Below the pieces are notes generated by a model, which was given only the letters and a program-made list of their open reading frames with translations, had not been told where the DNA came from and ran no database searches. The translations under genes were made by a program, and so were the position numbers. Shown here piece by piece: positions 16,075 to 25,800 of a stretch of 49,002 nucleotides of DNA; the stretch's first letter is position 1; each line of letters begins with the position of its first letter. The stretch comes from Hydrogenophaga sp. (lineage in GTDB: Bacteria > Pseudomonadota > Gammaproteobacteria > Burkholderiales > Burkholderiaceae_C). The stretch covers positions 1 through 49,002 of the forward strand of contig JAIFMP010000040.1 of the NCBI GenBank assembly GCA_020048405.1, written 5' to 3'.

Positions 16075-16713
16075 ATGACACCCGAACTGCTTCACCACCA
16101 CAAAGTGTTCATCGTTGACGACGATGCCGGTGTGCGCGATGCGCTGTCGTGGCTGCTTCGCACACGGCGCCTGTTGAGCGACACCTTTGCCAGCGCCGAA
16201 GCATTTCTGTCGGAACCGTGCTGGCGTACCCCACCCGACCACGCCTGCTGCCTGCTGCTGGACGTGCGCATGCCCGGCCTGAGCGGGTTAGCCCTGTTCG
16301 AACAACTGCAGGCTCTGCCCTGGGCAGGGGTGGTGCCAGTGATTTTCATGTCGGGCCATGCCGACGTGGCCACTGCGGTGGATGCCGTCAAGCGCGGCGC
16401 GTTCGACTTTTGCGAAAAGCCGTTCTCAGACAACGCCCTGGTCGACCGCGTGGAGCAGGCCCTGGCCGCGTCGGCCCTGCAGGTGCAGCAGCGGGCCAGC
16501 CAGCAAACCCTCCAGCAGCGACTGGTCCAACTCACGGAACGTGAGCACGATGTGATGCTGCGGGTGATTGAGGGCCTGCCCAACAAGCTGGTGGCCGATC
16601 AACTCGCCATCAGCGTTCGCACAGTGGAAGTGCACCGCGCACGCGTGTTCGACAAAATGGGGGTGAAATCGGCTGTCGAGCTGGCCAACATCCTGCGAAG
16701 ACTCGAAAATTAA
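16075..16713 (+). CDS. FixJ/NarL-type response regulator (REC + LuxR helix-turn-helix)
   Basis: 212 residues. The ATG at 16075 is chosen because the protein then begins just before the receiver domain; the frame is open further upstream only through the kinase end. The receiver domain (about 8-125) has the acidic pair in IVDDDAG, the phospho-acceptor Asp63 in LLLDVRMPG and Lys in FCEKPF. The LuxR-type helix-turn-helix (about 145-205) has LTEREHDVMLRVIEGLPNK and ISVRTVEVHRARVFDKMGV. It is paired with the preceding kinase, and the arrangement resembles DctSR, TtrSR and FixLJ. Its targets cannot be read from the window. Confidence 0.92.
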   Translation: MTPELLHHHKVFIVDDDAGVRDALSWLLRTRRLLSDTFASAEAFLSEPCWRTPPDHACCLLLDVRMPGLSGLALFEQLQALPWAGVVPVIFMSGHADVATAVDAVKRGAFDFCEKPFSDNALVDRVEQALAASALQVQQRASQQTLQQRLVQLTEREHDVMLRVIEGLPNKLVADQLAISVRTVEVHRARVFDKMGVKSAVELANILRRLEN

Positions 16714-16762
16714 ATAGCAACAAAGCAAATACCATCAAGCGACAGGTGTAAATTTGATTTAT
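16710..16762. repeat. AT-rich short repeat between convergent genes
   Basis: The gap between the regulator stop (16713) and the small membrane protein stop (16759) is AT-rich against a GC-rich background and shows a layout shared with the segment at 26366-26430: TAGC near one end, ATCAAGCG in the middle, then AAATTTGATTTATTTTTT. Imperfect inverted arms (AAATTAAAT and AAATTTGATTT) could act as a weak bidirectional terminator. Family membership is inferred. Confidence 0.4.
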
Positions 16763-16941
16763 TTTTTATCGCGATCGACTGGGTCTGTGCCGTCGTGGGG
16801 CGGCAGCTCACCGTTGGGCCGACCCGAGAACATCGTCCACCACACGATGAGCACCAGAATGATCAGGGCACCTAGGGCTTCGAGCAGCAGCAGGGTCATG
16901 GCAAAGATGGCTTTCTTGGGTCGCTGGGGGGGGGTGGCCAT
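16759..16941 (-). CDS. Small single-helix membrane protein, unknown function
   Basis: 60 residues. The N-terminus is short and basic (PPQRPKK), then comes one strong hydrophobic helix ([20 protein letters not shown] and on to WWTMF), then a polar tail rich in proline, aspartate and glycine that should face the periplasm. I do not recognise a named family. The other strand here has no sensible protein until mltA begins at 16898, which supports coding on this strand. The start at 16941 overlaps the mltA 5' end by 44 bases; the internal ATG at 16899 (46 residues) would nearly remove the overlap. A CCTACAATGG -10-like string covers the 16941 start. Confidence 0.5.
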   Translation of the reverse strand: MATPPQRPKKAIFAMTLLLLEALGALIILVLIVWWTMFSGRPNGELPPHDGTDPVDRDKK

Positions 16942-18133
16942 TGTAGGAATGCTGGCCGCCTGCTCCTCCCTGCCGCCCACAGTGTCCCCACCCGCTCCGG
17001 TGGCACTGCCTGGTCCCGGCTCTTCATCGCCCCCTCCCGCCAATGCGGTTACAGCAACAGTACCTCCGGAACTGGCGCAGGCCATGGCAGAGGCCGATGC
17101 CCGGCCCCTGCCCGCCCCCATGTCTCGCACCGCCAGCACCTGGATCCCGGTGCGATGGGCGGATTTGCCTGGTCTGGCCCAAGACCAGCTTCATGAAGCC
17201 TGGGATGCCTGGCTGCGCAGTTGCGAGCGCCCGGGCCCGACATGGGCAGCTCTGTGCCGAGACGTGCGCCCGCTGACCCTGGGCACCGATGCCGAGCGCT
17301 GGCGCTGGATGTTTACCCACCTGCAGCCCTACCGCGTGCTGGCGACTGACGGAAGCACTCCCAACGGGCTGCTCACTGGCTACTACGAGCCGGTGCTGAC
17401 CGCCAGCCGCGTGCGCACTGCCACACACGCCGTGCCGCTCCACGCACCGCCCCCCGGGGTTGACGGCCGCCAACCGTGGCACAGCCGCCAGGCCATGGAA
17501 ACCCTGCCTGAGGCACAGGCAGCACTGCAAGGCAACGAAATCGTCTGGCTGGCCGACCCGATAGATGCACTCATTGTGCAAATTCAGGGCTCGGGCCGCG
17601 CGGTGGTGACCGAACCTGACGGCAGTGAACGCACGGTCAGGTTGGCCTTTGCGGCACACAACGGTCACCCTTATCAAAGTGTGGGTCGCTGGCTGCTGGA
17701 CCAACGCGCGGTGCGCGATGCATCGTGGCCAGCCATCAAGATCTGGGCATCCCAAAACCCTCAACGCGTGAACGAAATGCTGTGGGTCAACCCCCGCACC
17801 GTGTTTTTCCGGGAAGAGCCTCTCAGTGGCATGGAGACACAGTTCGGCCCCAAAGGTGCCCAGGGCGTGCCACTCACGCCCGGGCGCTCGGTCGCGGTGG
17901 ACGCGGGCAGCATCCCGTATGGCACCCCAGTGTGGTTGTCAACACCGGGGCCCACTGTGACCCTGAACCGACTGGTAATGGCGCAAGACACAGGGGGCGC
18001 GATCGTCGGCGCGGTACGTGCCGACTATTTCGTGGGCTGGGGCCAGGAAGCCGGCACCCTGGCTGGGGGCATCAAGCAGCCACTGATGCTATGGGCACTG
18101 TGGCCGCGCCAGCCGGCGGGGGCGCCACGCTGA
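16898..18133 (+). CDS. mltA: Membrane-bound lytic murein transglycosylase A
   Basis: 411 residues from the ATG at 16898 (16907 is an alternative; AGGG at 16892-16895 lies upstream). The N-terminus is a lipoprotein signal with lipobox LAAC near residue 20, so the protein is anchored in the outer membrane. The MltA domain is visible in the region [14 protein letters not shown] to [10 protein letters not shown], and the 3D domain with its catalytic aspartate in [18 protein letters not shown] and [13 protein letters not shown]. It cleaves the glycan strands of peptidoglycan, forming 1,6-anhydromuramic ends. The 3' end overlaps the convergent cyclic-di-GMP gene by 62 bases. Confidence 0.93.
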   Translation: MAKMAFLGRWGGVAIVGMLAACSSLPPTVSPPAPVALPGPGSSSPPPANAVTATVPPELAQAMAEADARPLPAPMSRTASTWIPVRWADLPGLAQDQLHEAWDAWLRSCERPGPTWAALCRDVRPLTLGTDAERWRWMFTHLQPYRVLATDGSTPNGLLTGYYEPVLTASRVRTATHAVPLHAPPPGVDGRQPWHSRQAMETLPEAQAALQGNEIVWLADPIDALIVQIQGSGRAVVTEPDGSERTVRLAFAAHNGHPYQSVGRWLLDQRAVRDASWPAIKIWASQNPQRVNEMLWVNPRTVFFREEPLSGMETQFGPKGAQGVPLTPGRSVAVDAGSIPYGTPVWLSTPGPTVTLNRLVMAQDTGGAIVGAVRADYFVGWGQEAGTLAGGIKQPLMLWALWPRQPAGAPR

Positions 18134-21053
18134 ACACCACACCATCCGGACCCACGCGCTGCTGACGCCACATTTCAAACGCTGCAGCCGCCATCGGGCG
18201 CGACACCAGCCAGCCCTGAAGCTGGTCGCAACCGGCGGCGCGCAAAAAGTCCCGTTGCTCGGGCAGTTCCACCCCTTCGGCAACCACCTCCAAACCCAGC
18301 GCGTGCGCCATGGACAGGGTGGCACGAACGATGGCCGCGTCTTCTTTGTCATCGGGCAGGTCGTTCACAAACGATCTGTCGATCTTCACGCAGTGCAGCG
18401 GCAAGCGTTTGAGGTAGCCCAGGCTGGAATAGCCCGTCCCGAAATCGTCCAAGGCCAAGCGCACGCCCATGGCCGATATGTCACCCAGCCGGGCCACCAG
18501 CTCAGGCAAGGCCTGCATCAGGGCGGTTTCGGTGATTTCAAGCTCCAGCCGGTGAGGGTCCATGCCGGTTGACTCCAGCACCTCGCGCACACGCGCAATG
18601 AAGCCGGGGCGGCTGAACTCCACCGCTGACACGTTGACCGCCATATCCAGGCCGCCCAACCCCCTGGACTCCCATTCGCGGAGCTGCCGACAGGCTGTGC
18701 GCAACACCCATGAGCCCACCGCTTCGATCTGCCCACTGCTCTCTGCATTGGGCACGAAGCGATCGGGCATGAGCAGCCCCAGCTCGGGGTGCTGCCAGCG
18801 CACCAAAGCCTCGACCCCCATCAGTTGGCCGGTGCGGGCATCCACCTGAGGCTGGTAGTGCAACACCAGTTCGTTTTCAGCCAGGGCGCGACGCAGGCCG
18901 TTTTCCACCATCAGGCGCTGGGCCACCGACTGGTCCATCTCAGGCAAAAAACTGCGCCAGCCGTTGCGACCGGATGTTTTGGCCATGTACATAGCCATGT
19001 CGGCGTGGCGCAGCAGGGTTTCTATGTCAATGTCAGCAGCACCCTCGAACCAATCCATACCCACACTGGCAGAAACGCGCACCTCTTGGCCATGGAGGCT
19101 GAACGGTTCGGTCAGCACGTCGACCATTTTGGCGGCCACGGCGGCGGCGTCGCGGGTTTTGAGCCAGCGCAGGAGCACCACAAACTCATCCCCACCCTGG
19201 CGGGCCAACAGGTCGCGCGAGCGCAAACAACTCTGGAGTCGGATGGCCACAGCCTTGAGCAACAGATCGCCCACGCTGTGGCCCATGGCATCGTTCACAT
19301 CCTTGAAGTTGTCGAGGTCAACAAACAGCACGGCCAGGCGGTCTCCGTCGGCACGCGCAGCCTCTACCGCCGCACGCGCCTCTTGCATCCAGTGTGTGCG
19401 GTTGGCCAACCCGGTGAGGGGATCGAAATGGGCCAACTCTTGCAACACGGCGTTGCTGCGGGCCAACTCGGCGGTGCGCTCATCCACCAGTCGCTCGGTG
19501 CGCCGGGCCTGGCCTGTGAACACCAGCAAAAACATGCCCAGCATCGCCACCGCCACCAAGCTGACCGTCAGGACGCCCCAAGCCGTCCAGCTGCGGGAGT
19601 GGCTTTCAAACGCAGGGCCAGAGGACACCTGAAACAACCAGGTGCGCCCACCGAACTCAACGGGTTTGGAGCTGAAAAATCGCGCAGCCCTGGCGTCCAT
19701 GCCACTGCAACCGTCCGCACCCGCCAGGCGCTGGTTCTGAAGGTTGGCCGCCGGGTCAATCAGGCACAAGGCCAGGTAAGAAGGGTCGGCGCCTTCCAGT
19801 GCTGAGGCCAGCACATCGTCCATCCGAAACACAGCGGAGACGATGCCCATCGGCGGTGTGGGCGACAGGGAGTTGGTACCCACCTGCGGATAACGCGCTG
19901 CCTGGTAAAGCACGACGCCGCGTTGCTCACCGGTTTCCTGTACCAAACGGATCGGGTCGGTCACCTGTGGCATGCGGGATGACATGGCCCGGTTCGCCGC
20001 ATCCGCCGTGGCCGGCAATGCCAGGATGTTCAGCCCCAACACAGACTTGTTGGTGTCGAGCGGTTCGACAAAACGAATGGGCAGGTACCGTTCGGACATC
20101 GGAGCCAAAAAAGTTTCGCCGGTTGCACTGCGGTTTTTCAGCGTGTAAGGCGCACCCAGTGCTTCACTGGCCGCCCGCTCGAAGCGGGCCCGGTCAGCAT
20201 GGCGCAACCAAGGACTCCAGCCGAAGTTCTGTGTGCCGCCATACCGCTGCAACCAGATGCTGGTGGCTAGGCGGAACTCCTCGGGGTCGCTGCCGCCCAC
20301 CAATTCCATCAGGCGGGTGACGGACATCACGGCATCGGTCTGCGCGTTGAGGCGGCGCTGCAAACGCTCGGTCATGAGCCCCGACTCCTGATCGAACCGC
20401 TGCGCCAGGTTTTCCCGCTCTGCGCGCTGTATTTGGAAAAACGCTGTGCCCACCACCATCAGTGCGGCAAGCATGGGCAGCGCCACTGTCTTCAGGCGCG
20501 GCCGCCAAGCCTGCGCAGGCTGGCCAAACGCCGCCAGCATCAGTGGCGTGAACAGCAGCGCTCCCAGGGTGTCACCTTGCCACCAGGTCCACCAGCTGAA
20601 CCACGCGTCCGCAGCGGGAATCACACCACTGTGCACCAGAACGGGGACCGAGAGCGTGGCATTGAGCATTTGCCCGGCGGGCACCAGCACCACCAAGAAC
20701 AGCATCGTGCGGCGGGCGTTGTCGAGTTCGCCCGGGTAGCCCACCCAATGGCGGACCGCCCACGCCGTGGCACCGGCCTGCACAGCAGCCCCAATGGGTG
20801 AAACCAGCAGCGTCCAGGGCCAACCGGTGATGCCGGCCATGCCGCTGGCAAGCCATTGCACGCCAAAGGAGCCCAGCGCCACACCGATGAGGACCGGCCA
20901 TCCGAACACCAGCGCGGCCCCCAACGCAATACCGGCGGGCACAAAAACCAGTGAAACAAAATAGGGAGGCAAGGCCATCTTGAGCGACAGCCACCCGGTG
21001 AACACATAAGCGATGGCCACCGCAATGGGGGGGGCCAAGTCTGTCAGTCGCAT
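18072..21053 (-). CDS. Membrane GGDEF-EAL protein with MASE1 and CHASE-like sensor domains
   Basis: 993 residues from the ATG at 21053. About eight N-terminal helices (residues 5-230) fit a MASE1 sensor; a periplasmic CHASE-like domain follows (about 250-440) and then another helix (about 480-505). The GGDEF domain (about 545-705) has an intact GGDEF near 618 and an inhibitory RxxD site (RSRD) five residues before it; the EAL domain (about 720-965) has an intact GVEALVRW and [17 protein letters not shown]. Both diguanylate cyclase and phosphodiesterase activities are therefore possible; the net direction cannot be told. It is divergent from a second cyclase gene at 21182 and overlaps mltA tail to tail. 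Confidence 0.9.
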   Translation of the reverse strand: MRLTDLAPPIAVAIAYVFTGWLSLKMALPPYFVSLVFVPAGIALGAALVFGWPVLIGVALGSFGVQWLASGMAGITGWPWTLLVSPIGAAVQAGATAWAVRHWVGYPGELDNARRTMLFLVVLVPAGQMLNATLSVPVLVHSGVIPAADAWFSWWTWWQGDTLGALLFTPLMLAAFGQPAQAWRPRLKTVALPMLAALMVVGTAFFQIQRAERENLAQRFDQESGLMTERLQRRLNAQTDAVMSVTRLMELVGGSDPEEFRLATSIWLQRYGGTQNFGWSPWLRHADRARFERAASEALGAPYTLKNRSATGETFLAPMSERYLPIRFVEPLDTNKSVLGLNILALPATADAANRAMSSRMPQVTDPIRLVQETGEQRGVVLYQAARYPQVGTNSLSPTPPMGIVSAVFRMDDVLASALEGADPSYLALCLIDPAANLQNQRLAGADGCSGMDARAARFFSSKPVEFGGRTWLFQVSSGPAFESHSRSWTAWGVLTVSLVAVAMLGMFLLVFTGQARRTERLVDERTAELARSNAVLQELAHFDPLTGLANRTHWMQEARAAVEAARADGDRLAVLFVDLDNFKDVNDAMGHSVGDLLLKAVAIRLQSCLRSRDLLARQGGDEFVVLLRWLKTRDAAAVAAKMVDVLTEPFSLHGQEVRVSASVGMDWFEGAADIDIETLLRHADMAMYMAKTSGRNGWRSFLPEMDQSVAQRLMVENGLRRALAENELVLHYQPQVDARTGQLMGVEALVRWQHPELGLLMPDRFVPNAESSGQIEAVGSWVLRTACRQLREWESRGLGGLDMAVNVSAVEFSRPGFIARVREVLESTGMDPHRLELEITETALMQALPELVARLGDISAMGVRLALDDFGTGYSSLGYLKRLPLHCVKIDRSFVNDLPDDKEDAAIVRATLSMAHALGLEVVAEGVELPEQRDFLRAAGCDQLQGWLVSRPMAAAAFEMWRQQRVGPDGVVFSVAPPPAGAATVPIASVAA

Positions 21054-21181
21054 GTGGCAGTGAACTTTGCAGTGTTGTGGTTTCAGCAAGCGGCTTGGAG
21101 CGGTGAGAAGAATGTAACGCGTGAGCACCAGCGTGCAAATCGAATGCAAACCGTACACTGAACGAACCGTCAAGGTGCCAC
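21054..21181. promoter_or_regulatory. Divergent intergenic region between two cyclic-di-GMP genes
   Basis: 128 bases. For the plus-strand gene a TACACT -10-like box lies at 21154-21159 and AAGGTG just before the ATG at 21182. On the minus strand no strong box was found. No repeat or hairpin stands out. Confidence 0.3.
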
Positions 21182-22210
21182 ATGCCCCCCAGCCCCCAAG
21201 CCCGCCCTGTTCACTTTTTGCCCGGCCAGCCCCTGGACGTGGTTGTGTTGCGGGTACAGAGCGTGCTGGCCACGGCGGTGATCACACCGTTCAGCATGTG
21301 GCGCATGGCACATGACCAACATGGGCTGGCTGCCTTGGGACTGTCGGCAGTGGCTTGTCTGGTGGCTCTGGCTTGGTTGAGTTATCAGTCAGCGCTGTTC
21401 AAGCGGGTGTCGCGCTGGGTGATGCCTGCGGTGGTGGTGGCGCAAATGGCAGTGATCGCCGGGATGGTAGCGCTGGCAGGCAGCGAAACGAAAATGTGGA
21501 CCTTTCCAGTGCTGGTGTCCGCTTTTCTCTTGCTGCGCACCCGGGAGGCCACAGCCATCACGCTGCTCGGCAGCGCCACGCACGCGGTATTGGCCTACCA
21601 GCAGAGTGGGCAGGCCAGAGACACCGCCATATTTTTTGCGGCCTGTCTTCTGGTGGTGGTGTTCACGCACATATTCGCCACACGGCTCCAGGCAGACAAC
21701 CAGAAATTCCGCACACGCTCGCTGCAAGATGCCCTGACCGGAATCGGAAACCGCCGCTTGCTGGACGACACCCTGGACGAGCTGACTGCACACCCAGACG
21801 ACGGCGATTGGTCACTCATCATGCTTGACATCGACCATTTCAAAACCATCAATGACCGCTTTGGCCACCACATAGGGGATGCCTGCCTAAAACGGGTGGC
21901 GCACGAAGTTCAGTCACGGTTGTCGCCCTCCGACCGGCTGTTCCGATATGGCGGAGAGGAGTTTGTTGTCCTCACACCCACATCAGGTACGGTCGCCCTG
22001 ACACTTGCTGAGCGCATACGCCTGCACATCAGTGGGTCTGGCTTGATCCGGCAGACACATGTCTCACTTTCGGGAGGAGTGGCACAAAGGCTGCAGGGGC
22101 AGTCGGTGCGGCACTGGTTAGCACGCGCCGACCATGCGCTGTACAAAGCCAAGGAAACGGGCCGCAACAAGGTGTTGTTGGCCCCCGAAACACTGCCTCC
22201 TTCGGCCTGA
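21182..22210 (+). CDS. Membrane-anchored diguanylate cyclase (GGDEF)
   Basis: 342 residues. Four or five hydrophobic helices (about 40-155) form an undefined membrane sensor, followed by a GGDEF domain that begins [14 protein letters not shown] (about 180) and carries GGEEF near 258, the active form of the motif. The inhibitory RxxD site is absent: the aligned residues are SPSD, so product feedback is probably lost. It should make cyclic-di-GMP. It is divergent from the GGDEF-EAL gene and its stop lies 3 bases from that of the convergent Lrp-type gene, where GACCA-TCAGC-TGGTC can form a small hairpin (22209-22223). Confidence 0.88.
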   Translation: MPPSPQARPVHFLPGQPLDVVVLRVQSVLATAVITPFSMWRMAHDQHGLAALGLSAVACLVALAWLSYQSALFKRVSRWVMPAVVVAQMAVIAGMVALAGSETKMWTFPVLVSAFLLLRTREATAITLLGSATHAVLAYQQSGQARDTAIFFAACLLVVVFTHIFATRLQADNQKFRTRSLQDALTGIGNRRLLDDTLDELTAHPDDGDWSLIMLDIDHFKTINDRFGHHIGDACLKRVAHEVQSRLSPSDRLFRYGGEEFVVLTPTSGTVALTLAERIRLHISGSGLIRQTHVSLSGGVAQRLQGQSVRHWLARADHALYKAKETGRNKVLLAPETLPPSA

Positions 22211-22213
22211 CCA

Positions 22214-22711
22214 TCAGCTGGTCTGTGGACGTTGGGGCCGCAGCAAATGCCCCAGCGGCAGTGGGCCTGCTGCCTTCACCTCCCCCAGTGAAAAGCTGGT
22301 GTGGAGATCTTTCACGTTCGGCAGGTTGATGAGGCTGTGCAGGGCAAAGCGCGAAAAACCGTCCAGATCCTGCGCCACCACCTGAAGCTCGAACGTGCCG
22401 TTGCCGCTGATGTAGTGGCACGAAATGACCTCTGGCAGCCGTCGGATGGCCTCCTCCAACTGGCGGGTGGCATCGCCAGTGTTGCGCTCGGCATCCACGC
22501 GCACAAAAGCCAACACGCCCAACCCCACTTTTCGGCGGTCCAGTTCGGCGCGGTAGCCCAAAATGAACCCGGCTTCCTCCAGCGCACGCACGCGCCGCCA
22601 GCACGGGGCCGCCGACAAGCCCACACGGCTGGCCAGCTCGGCATTGGTGAGGCGACCGTCCTGTTGCAGTTCTTGCAGGATGGCAAGGTCAAACTTGTCG
22701 ATTGTTTCCAT
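22214..22711 (-). CDS. Lrp/AsnC family transcriptional regulator
   Basis: 165 residues. An N-terminal helix-turn-helix (about 5-60; ILQELQQDGRLTNAELASRV, then GLSAAPCWRRVRALEE) is followed by the ligand-binding RAM domain with the EVISCHYISGNGTFELQVVA pattern. Such proteins sense amino acids. It is divergent from the indolepyruvate oxidoreductase gene, whose substrates come from aromatic and branched amino acids, so it probably controls that gene. A perfect palindrome covers its own start codon (22708-22724), suggesting autoregulation. No ribosome site precedes the ATG at 22711 and a CATAAT -10 lies 8 bases upstream, so the mRNA may be leaderless. Confidence 0.92.
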   Translation of the reverse strand: METIDKFDLAILQELQQDGRLTNAELASRVGLSAAPCWRRVRALEEAGFILGYRAELDRRKVGLGVLAFVRVDAERNTGDATRQLEEAIRRLPEVISCHYISGNGTFELQVVAQDLDGFSRFALHSLINLPNVKDLHTSFSLGEVKAAGPLPLGHLLRPQRPQTS

Positions 22712-22724
22712 AATCGGATTATGG
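22708..22724. promoter_or_regulatory. Perfect palindrome over the start codon of the Lrp-type gene
   Basis: CCATAATC-G-GATTATGG has 8-base arms with a single central base. The minus-strand ATG (22711-22709) lies inside it, and the minus-strand -10 candidate CATAAT (22724-22719) forms the other arm. Regulator binding here would block its own promoter and could act on the divergent gene, whose start is at 22823. Confidence 0.55.
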
Positions 22725-22822
22725 AGAAATCTTCTTTCTCAAGGGGGTATTTTTTGGGCACGAAACGCAAACACCTGTCGTCCCCTTCAACCTACACTTT
22801 CGCCCCAGACCAAGGAGACACC

Positions 22823-25800
22823 ATGAACGCACCCCTGCCCGAACACCTTCGCCAAGCGCTGACCGACGTCACTCTGGACGACAAATACAGCCTGGAACGG
22901 GGGCGGGCCTTCATGAGTGGCGTGCAAGCGCTGGTGAAGCTGCCCATGCTGCAGCGCCAGCGCGATGCCTTGGCAGGCAAAAACACCGGCGGCTTCATCA
23001 GTGGCTACCGGGGCTCGCCATTGGGTGGGTATGACCAGGCGCTGCAAAAGGCAGCAACACACCTGAAGGCACAGAACATCGTGTTCCAGCCGGGCGTGAA
23101 CGAAGAGTTGGCCGCCACCGCGCTGTGGGGCACGCAGCAACTGGGCTTTGCACCGCCCGGCAGCAACAAGTTCGACGGGGTGTTTGGCATTTGGTACGGC
23201 AAAGGCCCGGGCGTGGACCGTTGCAGCGACGTGTTCAAACACGCCAACATGGCCGGCACCACCCCTTGGGGCGGCGTGCTCGCGGTGGCGGGCGACGACC
23301 ACATCAGCAAAAGCTCCACCGCAGCGCATCAGAGCGACCACATCTTCAAGGCTTGCGGTTTGCCTGTGTTTTTCCCGGCCAACGTGCAGGAAATTCTCGA
23401 CCTCGGTTTGCACGCCCTGGCCATGAGCCGCTTTGCCGGTGTGTGGGCGGGCATGAAAACCATCCAGGAAATCGTCGAGTCCAGCGCCACCGCCGACGTG
23501 TCGCCCGAGCGGGTGCAGATCGTCCTGCCCGACTTCCCCATGCCGCCTGGCGGCGTGCACATCCGCTGGCCTGACCACCCGCTGGACCAGGAAGCACGCT
23601 TGTTTGACCACAAGTGGTACGCGGCGCTGGCCTACATCCGCGCCAACCGGCTGAATCACAACGTCATCGAAGGCCCGGCGGACCGCCTGGGCATCATGGC
23701 CAGCGGCAAGGCCTACAACGACACCCGCCAGGCCCTGGCCGACCTGGGGCTGGACACAGCCACCTGCCAGCGTGTGGGCCTGCGCCTGCACAAAGTGGGC
23801 GTGGTGTGGCCACTCGAAGCGCAGACCACCCGCGAGTTCGCCACCGGCTTGCGCGAAATTCTGGTGGTGGAGGAAAAACGCCAGGTCATCGAATACCAGT
23901 TGAAAGAAGAGCTGTACAACTGGCGCAGCGATGTACGCCCCACCGTGCTGGGCAAGTTCAACGAGGTGGAAGGCGACTTCTCAGGCGGCGAATGGAGCAT
24001 GCCCAACCCCAGCGCGCACACCCTGTTGCGCGCCAATGCCGACCTGTCACCCGCGCTGATCGCCCGCGCCATTTATCAGCGGCTGAAAAAGCTGGGCGTG
24101 CCCGACGACGTGGCCGCCCGCATGGATGCGCACTTGGCACTGCTCGATGCCAAAGACCGCGCCATGACCAAGCTGGCCGTCCCCGCCGGGGCTGAGCGCC
24201 AGCCGTGGTTCTGCTCGGGTTGCCCGCATAACACCAGCACCAAAGTGCCTGAAGGCTCGCGCGCCATGGCGGGTATTGGTTGCCATTACATGTCCATTTG
24301 GATGGACCGCGCGACCGTGGGCTTTACCCAGATGGGCGGTGAAGGCGTGCCATGGGTGGGCCAGGCGCCGTTCTGCAACGACACCCACATGTTCGCCAAC
24401 CTGGGCGACGGCACCTACTTCCACAGCGGCCTGCTGGCCATCCGCCAGAGCATTGCCGCCGGGGTGAACATCACCTACAAGCTGCTCTACAACGATGCCG
24501 TTGCCATGACAGGTGGCCAGCAGGTGGGTGAACGTGCCGAGGGCCACTCGGTGCTGCAAATCCAGAAAAGCCTCACCGCCGAAGGCGTGAAAGCACTGTG
24601 CATCGTCACGGACGAGCCCGACAAATACGACGGTGTGGCGCTGGAGCCGGGCGTGACCGTTTTCCACCGCGACGAACTCGACCGCGTGCAGCGCGAGTAC
24701 CGCGAAATCGCGGGCACCACGGCCATCATTTACGACCAGACCTGCGCCACCGAAAAGCGCCGTCGTCGCAAGCGCGGCACCCTGGCCACGCCCGACACCA
24801 CGGTGGTCATCAACGAAGCAGTGTGTGAAGGCTGTGGCGACTGTGGCGTTCAAAGCAACTGCCTGAGCATCGAGCCGCTGGAAACAGAATTCGGCCGCAA
24901 ACGCACCATCAACCAGAGCAGCTGCAACAAAGACCTGAGCTGCGTGAAAGGGTTTTGCCCGAGTTTTGTCACGGTGCAGGGCAAGCCCAAAAAGAAAACA
25001 GCTGCGAGTGCAGGCGTGGGGTTTCCCCATTCGGAACTGCCCGAGCCCGTAAGCACACCATTGACGGAGGTGTGCGGCATGGTGGTGGCCGGTGTGGGCG
25101 GCACGGGGGTCATCACCATCGGGCAACTGCTGGGCGTGGCCGCGCACATGGAGGGCAAAGGCATCGTCACGCAAGACGCGGCGGGCCTGGCACAAAAAGG
25201 CGGCGCCACCTGGAGCCATGTGCTCATCGGCCCCGACCAGAGCAGCATCCACACCACCCGCGTGGGTCAGGCAGCCGCCGATCTTGTGCTGGGCTGCGAC
25301 CCCCTGGTGGTGGCCAGCAAAGACACGCTGCTGCGACTGCAAGCCGGGCGCACGCGCGTGGTGCTCAACAGCCACAGCGCGCCGACGGCGGCGTTTGTGA
25401 AGAACGGCAGTTGGGACAACCCGTCCGACGGCTGCGTGGCAGCCATTTCGCAGGCCGTGGCACCCAACGACCTGGGCCTGTTCAACGCCGAAGCCATGGC
25501 CCGGGCCTTCATGGGCGACACGCTGTATGTCAACCCCATGGTGCTGGGCTACGCCTGGCAAAAAGGCTGGATTCCCCTGAGCCGCGCGGCCTTGATGCGC
25601 GCCATTGAACTCAATGCCGTGGCGGTGGATGCCAACAAGGCTGCGTTCGAGTGGGGCCGCCAGGCCGCGCACGACTGGACCGCTGTGCAACGGCTGCTGG
25701 CCCCCACCCAAACCGTGACGCTGCACAAACGCGAGACGCTGGAACACATCGTGTCCCGCCGGGTGGAATGGTTGACTGCCTACCAGAACGCGACCTATGC

